From: Saprospiraceae bacterium
Lineage (GTDB): Bacteria; Bacteroidota; Bacteroidia; Chitinophagales; Saprospiraceae
Assembly (NCBI GenBank): GCA_020848695.1
Contig: JADLHT010000008.1
Coordinates: 1-36,070, forward strand
DNA length: 36,070 nt
Direction of reading: 5' to 3'
This document shows, piece after piece, positions 1 to 8,800 of this stretch; the stretch's first letter is position 1; each line of letters begins with the position of its first letter. Under the pieces are notes generated by a model that was given only the letters and a program-made list of their open reading frames with translations, did not search any database and was not told the DNA's origin. The position numbers and the translations under genes were made by a program.

Positions 1-2
1 AC

Positions 3-125
3 ATGAGTTTTCCACACTTTATTAACACTCAAATTGTTTGGCAATATCGTTTTGCTATTCTAAAGACAGAATTTTATTCTGAAAATCAAAAATCAAAAAT
101 CAAATCTATTCTTTTACCGAATTAG
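3..125 (+). CDS. Short ORF at the left edge, possibly the 3' end of a gene
   Basis: An ATG at base 3 opens a 40-codon frame that ends in TAG at 123-125. The peptide begins MSFPHFINTQIVWQYRF and ends in a lysine/serine-rich tail. Only two bases precede the ATG, so this could be the end of a longer gene cut by the window. I do not recognise a family. Its tail includes the translated tandem AAAATCA repeat, which argues against a conserved domain there. It may be non-coding. Confidence 0.2.
   Translation: MSFPHFINTQIVWQYRFAILKTEFYSENQKSKIKSILLPN
82..102. repeat. Three tandem copies of AAAATCA
   Basis: Three perfect head-to-tail copies of the 7-base unit AAAATCA, followed by a partial fourth (AATC). 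This is a simple microsatellite-like repeat near the window edge. The rest of the gap up to base 245 shows no gene or hairpin that I can support. Confidence 0.7.
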
Positions 126-245
126 CCTACTGAGATTCCAAGGGAACATTTATCAACCGTTCTTGGTGGCAGGTCAAGTATAGCTTATTACAGATCATAT
201 AAACCAATCGTAAAATTATCAGATACTTTTAAATAATAAAATAAT

Positions 246-1742
246 TCAATACTGATACTCATAACATCCCAGATCAGGATTAACAAGATCTCTCAAATTA
301 CCATTCAGGTCCATACTTACCATATTGATAGGTCGTCCTTTCTTCTCAAGAAAAGATAGGGAATCCGGTCTAAAATCTGACTTTGAAATGTCTTCAAACA
401 AACTGTCTAAGCTTTGTCTAAGGTAACAAGTTTTACAATAATCTTGCATAAAGAATGGATATTGATTCGGTTTGATAAGATCATTTATTCTCAATAAGCA
501 ATGATCCAGTTTTAAATCAAACATAATGGTCTGATCGACATCCTTTCTCATATAGAATTCGTCTGAACTATTCCCCGTAAAAATACAATTGACGAATTCT
601 GCATTGAGATGATTTCTTCTTATTTCGGTACAGAAAGGAGGATCAACACAAAAATTGTTACTGACAAAGCAGGATACTTCTTCATTAGAAAAATTAGCGA
701 GAGTACAATAATTAAATATATAGTTTCCGCCTCCCTGCAAACTTACTGATGACTGACCCTGATTATAGAATAAACAGTTTGTAGCTGTTAATGTCGATGA
801 ATAAGCATTTATTCCAAAATAAGAATTCCCGGAAAAAATACAATTCCGTACCTCGCACTCGGACAAGGAATCCAATGAAATACCAATGAGATTATTTCTA
901 ATTTCTGCATTCGAGACAATATTATTTCCGGATTCCTTATCTATAAACAATCCGGACCATTGACCGGGCACATCCTTGAATTGTGATTCCAACCTCACAC
1001 CCTGCAGAATAACTCTATTATCTTTTGTACCCAGAATCTTAATGCTTGCATTCTTGCCTATAATTAATCTGCCATCATTGTAGAAGAAAGTATTACCCTC
1101 TGCATCCTTTGCTTTGGTTATCCCACCAAAGAAGTGAACTTTTGTACCTGCATTGATTTCCAGAATTCCATTATCAATATACACAATCCCATACACGATA
1201 TATGGCTTGGGATCACTCCATCGTAAGGTCTGTCCCTGAAGATCTATGTAAGACAGTTGTCCCTTGTTTGACTTTACAGGAAAATAATTGGCATTCTGCC
1301 CTCTACCAAAAAGTAATACTGAAGTCTCGACTCCGTGAGTCTCAAATACAATTGAATCTTGAATTATAAAAGGACTTATCTCTAATGGATCTGATGGATT
1401 TATCTTAAGTTCACAAAAAACATAAATACTGTCTTTTGGCCTTATATCTATGTTATTAAATTCTTCAGCAGGAATTCCATCTATATTTATTCTAAAATGA
1501 CTTGATCTTAATCCTGCCAACTTGATTTTCCTAATTCTGATAAAATCATTGTGTCGATTATAAACTTTAAAAAAAAGTGTGGCTGATCCTATGGTAGTAA
1601 AAACAGTATCAAAATTTAAGGTATCAACCGAATATTCAGGTTGATCTTTAGGATCTGTAGTGAAATGCTCCTGAATACAAGATTTTGCAATTACAACAGT
1701 GAATAGAACTCCTAAAAGCAGATATGAAATTGAAATTTTCAT
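246..1742 (-). CDS. Surface lipoprotein with right-handed beta-helix repeats
   Basis: A 498-residue exported protein of unknown ligand. The N-terminus has a hydrophobic helix (about residues 5-19) running into AKSC, a loose lipobox with Cys22, so it is probably a lipoprotein. Residues about 30-150 look like an immunoglobulin-like beta domain (alternating hydrophobic strands, ending LLFGRGQNANYFP). Residues about 185-400 carry repeated short strands with Asn and Cys turns (for example NAEIRNNLIGISL, NCIFSGNSYFGI, NCLFYNQ), which is the pattern of a parallel beta-helix. The C-terminus LNGNLRDLVNPDLGCYEYQY resembles the end of choice-of-anchor-Q beta-helix proteins (D.G..R....D.G.YE). The gene is divergent from the miniprotein gene at 1801. 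Beta-helix folds often bind or cleave polysaccharide, but no catalytic residues can be assigned here. Confidence 0.75.
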   Translation of the reverse strand: MKISISYLLLGVLFTVVIAKSCIQEHFTTDPKDQPEYSVDTLNFDTVFTTIGSATLFFKVYNRHNDFIRIRKIKLAGLRSSHFRINIDGIPAEEFNNIDIRPKDSIYVFCELKINPSDPLEISPFIIQDSIVFETHGVETSVLLFGRGQNANYFPVKSNKGQLSYIDLQGQTLRWSDPKPYIVYGIVYIDNGILEINAGTKVHFFGGITKAKDAEGNTFFYNDGRLIIGKNASIKILGTKDNRVILQGVRLESQFKDVPGQWSGLFIDKESGNNIVSNAEIRNNLIGISLDSLSECEVRNCIFSGNSYFGINAYSSTLTATNCLFYNQGQSSVSLQGGGNYIFNYCTLANFSNEEVSCFVSNNFCVDPPFCTEIRRNHLNAEFVNCIFTGNSSDEFYMRKDVDQTIMFDLKLDHCLLRINDLIKPNQYPFFMQDYCKTCYLRQSLDSLFEDISKSDFRPDSLSFLEKKGRPINMVSMDLNGNLRDLVNPDLGCYEYQY

Positions 1743-1777
1743 AAAATGAAAAACGAAGATATGAATACAAAACTTAC

Positions 1778-1785
1778 TACATTTG
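1778..1785 (+). promoter_or_regulatory. Bacteroidota-type -7 box (TACATTTG)
   Basis: TACATTTG matches the Bacteroidota -7 consensus TAnnTTTG exactly and lies 15 bases before the ATG at 1801. It would give a very short leader for the 52-residue ORF. I see no good -33 TTTG partner at the usual distance, so the box itself is the only evidence. Confidence 0.45.
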
Positions 1786-1800
1786 CATAAAATCTAAGAA

Positions 1801-1959
1801 ATGTCTGGAAGATCAGATAGTACACGTCAGGATTGGTTAATATTTGCAGGCTCAGCTATGGTAACCGTATTTTTGCTTTGGAAATATCCTGCATGGTTTT
1901 GGGTTCCATTGCCTTTTGTTCTAACTTATCTGACCAAAGCTTTGAAAGCTTTGAACTAA
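1801..1959 (+). CDS. Small membrane protein, 52 residues
   Basis: ATG at 1801, TAA at 1957-1959. The peptide has a polar N-terminus (MSGRSDSTRQDW), two closely spaced hydrophobic stretches (LIFAGSAMVTVFLL and FWVPLPFVLTYL) separated by a WKYPAWFW aromatic turn, and a short basic tail. This predicts a one- or two-pass membrane miniprotein, possibly a hairpin. It has its own TAnnTTTG box just upstream and lies 52 bases ahead of the GT2 gene, so it may be the first gene of the glycosyltransferase run. I do not recognise a family. The codon pattern and clear membrane topology make a real gene likely. Confidence 0.6.
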   Translation: MSGRSDSTRQDWLIFAGSAMVTVFLLWKYPAWFWVPLPFVLTYLTKALKALN

Positions 1960-2011
1960 AAGTATTATGTACTTATTAAAGCTGTAATTATATATTACTA
2001 ATTATTTTAAT

Positions 2012-2695
2012 ATGATTACAGATGTGATCATTCCCGTTCTCAATGAAGAGAACTCGATTGGATTGGTAATTCAAAAACTTCCTAAAAATTTAATAAGAAA
2101 TGTAATTGTATGTGATAATGGAAGTACGGATTCTAGCATTCAAGTTGCAAGGCAATCCGGAGCCATTGTTGTCTATGAACCTGAGAGAGGTTATGGCGCT
2201 GCTTGTTTGAAAGGACTTGATTTTATTGAAAATTTAGAAGAAAAACCAGATTGTATTTTATTCATTGATGGTGATTATTCCGATTATCCAGAGGAATCCA
2301 CTGGACTGTTAGAAGCAATTCAGATTGATGGATATGATCTGGTCATTGGTTCACGCGTACTCGGAAATGCCGGAAAAGGATCATTAACTCCTGTTCAGAA
2401 ATTCGGTAACTGGCTTTCAACCAAATTAATCCATTTTCTTTATCAGTATTCCTTCACGGATCTGGGTCCGTTTCGGTCCATAAGATATAAGAGTCTTCTA
2501 AAACTTGATATGAAAGATCGCAATTACGGTTGGACGGTTGAAATGCAAGTAAAAGCGGCAAAGTTCAAACTTCATACAAAAGAGCTTGCAGTAAGCTACC
2601 GCAAAAGAGTTGGAAAATCAAAAGTATCAGGAACTCTAAAAGGCAGTATAATGGCTGGCTACAAGATACTTTACACAATTTTTAAGTTGTTATAA
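2012..2695 (+). CDS. GT2 glycosyltransferase, polyprenyl-phosphate sugar synthase-like
   Basis: A 227-residue GT-A fold enzyme of the DPM/DPG-synthase-like branch of family GT2, expected to move a sugar from a nucleotide donor to polyprenyl phosphate on the cytoplasmic face. Visible motifs are IIPVLNEE at residues 6-13, DNGSTD at 35-40, the metal-binding DGD at 86-88 in FIDGDYSD, and GSR near 118. There is no C-terminal transmembrane segment, so it is the short soluble or peripheral form. It is followed after 88 bases by a cellulose-synthase-like GT2 and then a GT-C enzyme. A lipid-linked sugar made here could feed the GT-C protein; that link is inference. Sugar specificity cannot be read from the sequence. 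Confidence 0.85.
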   Translation: MITDVIIPVLNEENSIGLVIQKLPKNLIRNVIVCDNGSTDSSIQVARQSGAIVVYEPERGYGAACLKGLDFIENLEEKPDCILFIDGDYSDYPEESTGLLEAIQIDGYDLVIGSRVLGNAGKGSLTPVQKFGNWLSTKLIHFLYQYSFTDLGPFRSIRYKSLLKLDMKDRNYGWTVEMQVKAAKFKLHTKELAVSYRKRVGKSKVSGTLKGSIMAGYKILYTIFKLL

Positions 2696-2768
2696 TTAAC
2701 AGTTATTAAAACTTGTGAATGATATGCTAAACTTCTAGTTAGCTGAAATTTTCCCTATAATACAACGG

Positions 2769-2776
2769 TATATTTG
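2769..2776 (+). promoter_or_regulatory. -7 box TATATTTG directly before the cellulose-synthase-like gene
   Basis: TATATTTG is an exact TAnnTTTG match ending only 7 bases before the ATG at 2784. Initiation a few bases downstream would give an almost leaderless mRNA. It suggests this GT2 gene has its own promoter rather than relying only on read-through from the preceding gene. Confidence 0.5.
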
Positions 2777-2783
2777 TTCTAAT

Positions 2784-4262
2784 ATGAATCAGCTACAAAT
2801 CATACTTATCGGAATTTACACTGTTTGCCTACTGTATATGACCTTATTCAGTATGGTTCAATTGAATCTTCTTAAAGCTTATAGAAGGCAAAAGAAGAAT
2901 AAAGATTCTCTTGAGCCACTAAAAGATGGTGATCATTTCCCAATGGTAACCGTTCAGTTACCTATTTTTAATGAACTCTATGTTGTTGATCGATTACTGG
3001 ATAATATTACCAAACTGGATTATCCAAAAGATAAAATGCAAATACAGGTACTAGATGATTCGACGGATGAAACGGTTGGACATGCTAGAAAGAAGATTGA
3101 AGAATATCGTCAACTTGGATTTGACATTGTTCATATTCACAGAACAAATCGCCAGGGATATAAAGCGGGAGCATTAAAAGAAGGGATGCTTACAGCTAAA
3201 GGAGAGTATATAGCTATTTTTGATGCTGACTTCCTGCCTGAACCTGATTTCTTAAGAAAATCATTACCCTATTTTAATAATGAAAAAGTGGGTGTAGTGC
3301 AAACTCGCTGGTCTCACCTGAATGAAGATTATTCCTTACTTACCAGACTTCAGGCATTTCAACTCAATGTCCACTTTACGGTCGAACAAGCCGGTCGATG
3401 TGAAGCAGGCCATTTTTTACAATTTAACGGTACTGCAGGAATTTGGCGAAAAGAAACTATTTATGATGCAGGTGGCTGGCATTCTGATACTCTGACTGAA
3501 GATCTAGACTTAAGCTATAGAGCCCAACTAAAAGGTTGGAAGATCAACTATGTTGAAAATATAACCTGTCCTTCGGAATTGCCAGTGGAAATTTATGGAT
3601 ACAAATCCCAGCAATTCAGATGGATGAAAGGTGGAGCTGAAAACACAAGAAAATTATTACCGGTTATCCTTAAATCCAAACTTCCCTGGAAGACCAAATT
3701 CTATTCTGCAATGCATCTTATGGCAAGCAGCATATTTCTTATTATTTTCTGGGTTGCTTTGTTGAGTGTTCCAGTCTTATACATTATGGATGATTTAAAC
3801 ATGAAAGCAACATTCTTAGGATTTTGCTTATTAGGAACCTTATCTGTTCTTTCAGTATTTTATGAAGCCAATGTCGTTACTTGCTGGGAAGGAGAATCCT
3901 ACATGAAAAGACTTGGAAAGTTCTTATTATTATTCCCAACATTTATGGCTGTATCTATGGGTTTGAGCTTTCACAATAGTATTGCCGTAATTCAGGGATT
4001 CAGAGGACGCAAATCAAGTTTTGTCCGTACACCAAAATTCAGTATCATTAAAAACACTCAGTCGTTCCAGAACAATTCTTATATCATTCAGAAACTTGAT
4101 TGGAAAACCTGGATCGAAATTATTATTCTCGCTTATTTTGTTTTTGCTATCGGTTTAGCTATTTCAATTGAGTATTATAGCTTTTTGTTATTTCATTCAT
4201 TGTTAATGCTTGGGTTCGGAATAAACTTTTTTTATTCTCTTCGACATCTTAATTTAAAATAA
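2784..4262 (+). CDS. Cellulose-synthase-like processive GT2 (membrane)
   Basis: A 492-residue integral membrane glycosyltransferase resembling the CESA/CSL branch of GT2. It has one N-terminal membrane helix (about residues 5-27), a cytoplasmic GT-A domain, then several C-terminal helices (about 306-333, 343-365, 377-395, 445-490). Catalytic motifs are all present: DD at 91-92, DAD at 147-149, TED at 238-240 and QQFRW at 276-280. The Q..RW motif marks processive beta-glycan synthases. No PilZ domain is visible, and no bcsB, bcsZ or bcsC lies nearby, so a standard cellulose operon is unlikely. The product could be a glucan or mannan, or a single sugar added to a lipid. A terminator follows at 4284-4316. 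Confidence 0.85.
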   Translation: MNQLQIILIGIYTVCLLYMTLFSMVQLNLLKAYRRQKKNKDSLEPLKDGDHFPMVTVQLPIFNELYVVDRLLDNITKLDYPKDKMQIQVLDDSTDETVGHARKKIEEYRQLGFDIVHIHRTNRQGYKAGALKEGMLTAKGEYIAIFDADFLPEPDFLRKSLPYFNNEKVGVVQTRWSHLNEDYSLLTRLQAFQLNVHFTVEQAGRCEAGHFLQFNGTAGIWRKETIYDAGGWHSDTLTEDLDLSYRAQLKGWKINYVENITCPSELPVEIYGYKSQQFRWMKGGAENTRKLLPVILKSKLPWKTKFYSAMHLMASSIFLIIFWVALLSVPVLYIMDDLNMKATFLGFCLLGTLSVLSVFYEANVVTCWEGESYMKRLGKFLLLFPTFMAVSMGLSFHNSIAVIQGFRGRKSSFVRTPKFSIIKNTQSFQNNSYIIQKLDWKTWIEIIILAYFVFAIGLAISIEYYSFLLFHSLLMLGFGINFFYSLRHLNLK

Positions 4263-4283
4263 AGAATACTTCCGAGATAAATG

Positions 4284-4316
4284 AAAGGGTGGAAATTATT
4301 TTTCACCCTTTTTTTT
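4284..4316 (+). terminator. Rho-independent terminator after the cellulose-synthase-like gene
   Basis: AAAGGGTG at 4284-4291 pairs with CACCCTTT at 4304-4311 around a 12-base loop, and the T run continues to 4316. It separates the GT2 gene from the GT-C gene, which starts 47 bases later. Confidence 0.8.
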
Positions 4317-4362
4317 GTACTTTACCCTAAAAATTTGAACTTTAAGCCTGCAGATTGACCAG

Positions 4363-5715
4363 GTGAAATTACCAGATATATTAAAAGCTAACTCAGGAAT
4401 AAAGTACAATCAGATAATATTCATTATTTTCTTTTGGATTGGACTTTATTTATTAAGTTTTCGAGCTACTCAAAGTGATTTCAATTCAATTGTTATTCCA
4501 TATTCACTTTGTTTTGTGGGTTATTTACTTATTTCTTTAAATTGTAGATACAATAATAAAATCCTTCTTACTCTGGGAATTGTAACTAGAGTAATTATAA
4601 TATTTTCTTTTCCGAATTTATCCAATGACCTCTACCGTTATTGGTGGGACGGAATGCTTTCTGCACATGGAATAAATCCTTTTGAGTTTACACCTGCAGA
4701 GGTTTTGAATTCTGATATTATTAACGATGTCGCCACGGCTCAAATATATAATCAGCTCAATTCTCAAGACTATCATACAGTATATCCGGCTGTCTGTCAA
4801 GGTTTGTTCTATCTTGCTTATACCATTTCTAAAGAAAACATTTACTTTTTTTCATTAGCTCTCAAAGTCTTAGTATTTTTCATTGAAATCCTTGGTTGTC
4901 AATTAACTTTCTCATGGCTTTCTCAAATATTTGGAGAAAAAAAATGGGCATTCATATATCTTTTTAACCCGCTAATTCTAATTGAAACTTATGTAAACCT
5001 GCACTTTGAGTTACTGCAATCAACTTTTCTCATTGTATCCATCTATGCCCTATTTAAAAATAAATCTGTGTTTTCCGGAATAATGTTTGGCTTATCTGTA
5101 CTCACAAAGCTCACCCCTTTAATATTTATCCCACTTTTTCTATTAAATAAAAAATTTAACTTAACGAAATTTTTTCTTGCTGCCGCTTTAATTTTAAGTT
5201 TCCAAATTCCACTTTTTCTATCAAAGGAGAGTTCTCTGAATGGTTATAGTCTATACTTCAAACAGTTTGAATTCAATTCAAGTTTATTCATGATCCTGAG
5301 TAAGTTTTTAATTTATTTTAAGTGGCCTGATTTATGGAACTATCGAGGATTTATTTTAATGATGGTTTTTATTATTGCCTATTCTATTTTATTAATAAAA
5401 AAAAGAAAATCACTTGAAGATCCCGGTCAATGCTTGAAACTAACTTTTATAATCTATGGCTTATTTATTTTGGTCAATTCTACGGTTCATCCTTGGTATA
5501 TAATTCCTTTTTTTATTTTTGGCTTATTTGGTTTTCCACTTACTGCTACTTTAGGATCTTATCTGTGCATTTTCAGTTATGCTTTTTATGATAATGCAAT
5601 CACACAATACTTTGAGTTAATCAGAATCCTGGAGTATCTATTAGTTTTGGTTTGTTTTGGATTTGAAATGAAGAGAAAAGGGATTTTCATTAAGCCTCCA
5701 TACTTACGACTTTAA
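4363..5715 (+). CDS. GT-C-type membrane glycosyltransferase (GT87/DUF2029-like)
   Basis: A 450-residue polytopic membrane protein with about ten or more hydrophobic helices. The motif SNDLYRYWWDG near residues 86-96, in the first large loop, carries the acidic pair expected of GT-C enzymes that use polyprenyl-phosphate sugars. Other conserved-looking stretches are HTVYPAVCQG (about 140-150), a helix with NLHFELLQ, LTKLTPLIFIPLF and HPWYIIPFFIF, as in bacterial mannosyltransferase-like families. The start is GTG at 4363; no ATG fits better. A terminator lies upstream, so it may have its own promoter. Its partner is plausibly the polyprenyl-phosphate sugar from the GT2 enzyme at 2012 (inference). 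Confidence 0.7.
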   Translation: MKLPDILKANSGIKYNQIIFIIFFWIGLYLLSFRATQSDFNSIVIPYSLCFVGYLLISLNCRYNNKILLTLGIVTRVIIIFSFPNLSNDLYRYWWDGMLSAHGINPFEFTPAEVLNSDIINDVATAQIYNQLNSQDYHTVYPAVCQGLFYLAYTISKENIYFFSLALKVLVFFIEILGCQLTFSWLSQIFGEKKWAFIYLFNPLILIETYVNLHFELLQSTFLIVSIYALFKNKSVFSGIMFGLSVLTKLTPLIFIPLFLLNKKFNLTKFFLAAALILSFQIPLFLSKESSLNGYSLYFKQFEFNSSLFMILSKFLIYFKWPDLWNYRGFILMMVFIIAYSILLIKKRKSLEDPGQCLKLTFIIYGLFILVNSTVHPWYIIPFFIFGLFGFPLTATLGSYLCIFSYAFYDNAITQYFELIRILEYLLVLVCFGFEMKRKGIFIKPPYLRL

Positions 5716-5720
5716 TAAAA

Positions 5721-5752
5721 AAGAACCCCTGTTATTAAAAACAGAGGTTCTT
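5721..5752. terminator. Bidirectional terminator between convergent genes
   Basis: A 13-bp stem with one mismatch, AAGAACCCCTGTT against AACAGAGGTTCTT, sits between the stop of the plus-strand GT-C gene (5715) and the stop of the minus-strand giant gene (5804). A-runs on the left and right give T tracts on either strand, so it can stop both transcripts. Confidence 0.75.
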
Positions 5753-5803
5753 AAAAAACAAAACCGATTACTACACTATCTTTAGTAAAGGCTAGCTGAG
5801 TTC

Positions 5804-8800
5804 TTAGTCAATCATCAACATCTTTTTATTTAAGTGAACTGTAGAAGTATGAATTTGATAATAATATAGACCCGATTTTGGCAGATCTGATTTCAGAATT
5901 TCAAATTCATGGTATCCTTTCTGATAGAAATTTTTCTTGCTGTACATTAGTTTAGAATGTATATCAAATATTTCCAAAGTAAGTTCAGTAGCTGTACTTA
6001 GAGCAAATGGAATTTTTGTCGCCTGGTTAAACGGGTTTGGAATATTTTGATATAGAACAACTGACTGATCAGAATCTGAAGATTCCGATACTGGTTCACT
6101 CACTAATTCCAGAGGTAGAATGTCTCCGGACACCGAATATGCTTCAGACTTAAAATGATCATCTTTAATCGCAATATGGTTTGCAAGAATTATTTTGTCC
6201 TTTGCTCTAACACGTACAGCAATAGCAAGGTCCTTATAAGATCTTAAATTAAGCCACGAAAACTTAATAACACCCTGTTGTAAAGATGATTGTGAAATAT
6301 GTTCTGAAGTAAGATTCAGTGAATTGTTCCAATCAATGTTTAATAAACTTAGAAATCTAGAATCCAATTGTATGAAAGCTTGAGCACCCAGTAAATGTTC
6401 TGCATTCTCAATTTTAAATACAATCGTAGTCTCTTCATTAACATTCAATGATTCATTCTTAATTCTTAAATTGATAACATTATTACTCCTTGAAATAATT
6501 CCATCTCTGACACTGCTATACTTTTGTGAATCGTCTATGTCTCCAATTTTTATAGACTTGAAATTCACTTCCAGATTACTTTGCAAATCATTTATGGAAT
6601 ATACTTCCGTCCAGTTCTCACTGAGCGGCTCATTAGGATTAGCAAATTGATATGTACTCAAAATAAATCTCCAGGAATCATTTTTACTAAATTGATTAAT
6701 ATTACCTAAAATCAGTTTTCTGAGTTCAGAAATATCTGCACTTGTTACTGTACGCGAATTATTAACATCCGCAGCAATGAACTTCGTCGGATCGTTAAAA
6801 ATCTTTCTACCCAGTATATGTTGTTGAATCAATACAATATCATATGTTGATACACCCTCAAGCGGATCAATATTCAAACTGGGTTTGAGCTGTGAAGAAC
6901 TACCTTTAGCCATGTTTCCAAATGCATAGTATCCCCCATAATTTGATCGGGTAGAAAGTGTATTGTTAGAAACCAATTCAACAGGTACGTCTGGCATATT
7001 CTTATTGGCTCTGCTACTTATAATTCCATATACTGAAACCGTATTCAAATTACCTCCTCTACAAATTCTAAATTGGTCGATTGCCTGTAAAAGAGATTCA
7101 CACAAAGAAATATTACCTGACTCATCTTTAAAATATACTCTAACCAATTTTGTAAATTGGCTATCCCGAGGATTTATTGAATCACAACAAATTGTTCTGA
7201 TCGTATCATTGAAATTATTTTCATCAAAAGATACCATAATTTTCGCAGGAGGAGAACAATTATCCTCTTTTGCAACTACAAACTCATTGGCATTAAAAAT
7301 AGCACAACCGTTGTCGCCAATAACTTTAACAACTTTCTTACATGTAACTTCCGGAGCTGAAGTATCAATAACGGTTATCACAATACTTTTTGAACTTCTA
7401 TTGCAACATCCATCTTCTGCCGTAAATGTAACCTCCGTTCTTCCTGAAGGGTAGAAACCGGATGCGTCATCCTGACCATTTCCTCCAAACTGAGAATCAT
7501 TAGTCAATGTAATGTCATTAGAATCACAATTGGTAACGGATGCTTTAATCTGTACAAAACCTGAACAAGAAGTATCGGTTGCAAAAATGGTTATTGAGTC
7601 TTTAAATCCTACTATTGTCGGTGGAATTGTGTCATCCCGATGGATCACCTGGGTAAATCGCAAAATATTGTTTGAACAGGTATCAAAAACCTCCCATCTC
7701 CGATTAACTTCACAATTTCCCGGAACACAAAAGGCAGTATCCGTAAAACTAACTCTAATTCTAAAACAAGAAGCAGCACCTTGAGATACATTAGGTGTAC
7801 CTGTAATACCCGGATCAAAGAAAGCACATTCCCCAACATTTATAGGAGACTTTGGCCAATTAACTTCGAGACTATCCAATGGATCATTCAGTTCAATTGT
7901 AATCACCTGAAGGCATGAAGCCCTATTCCCGGATGCATCTGTTGCAATACTAAATCGATCAATTGTACCCAATCCGCAAATGTTGGTATTGCGGATTACA
8001 CTATCACGAATTGTCAAACCCGGACAATTGTCTGTACCGATTGGATTTCCAAATGCGGCCAGATTTTGTGTATTCTCACTACAATCTATCGTTAGATCTC
8101 TCGCACAAGTAATACTTGGTGGTCGGTTTTCAATGACTGTTACACTCATTGTACATCTTGCAATATGATTACACGAATCACGTGCTGTCCATATTACATT
8201 AGTTAATCCAACTGGATAAATTTGAGGAGCGTTGTTAGATATATTAACACCTAAATTGCAAGCATTATTGAGAGTTGGTGTATTTAATGATACAATTGCT
8301 CCACATGCATTCGAATCAGCATTTACCGTAATATTAGGAGGACAATTTAAACTCATTACTCCTTGATTCAGTGAGATTAAAATTTGAGTATGTGTAAACA
8401 ATTGCGTTGCACTACAAGAATTCCTTGCTGACCAGGTGCGCCGAACTGTACTGCATAATGCATTACTTACAATAGAATCAACAAAATTAAATGATACTAA
8501 ACCACAATAGTTTGATCTTAAGGATGGACGACCGGTTCTATCCGGGTTATTATTAATTGTACAAGAGAATGATCTAAATGTATCTATTGGCCATATGATA
8601 TCAGCAGGATTTAAATTCACATCTCTGAAAATTCTCTGCGTGCCCACAAATAAGGTGTCGATAACAGGTCGGCATCGTACTCTTACATTCCAAGTTCTTA
8701 CAAGCTGATAACAAAATTCCGGATTATTCCTAAGAGTATCATCTCTATATGTATTTGTAATAGAATCACAGCCGCAAGCGGTTTTTGGAAAACCATTTAA

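Noticed and set aside
6963-7454. 163-codon plus-strand ORF opposite the 2412-residue gene
   Set aside because: It is antisense to a well-supported domain region (the HYR-like and regulatory-like part), matches no family and has no promoter; it reflects codon bias of the real gene.
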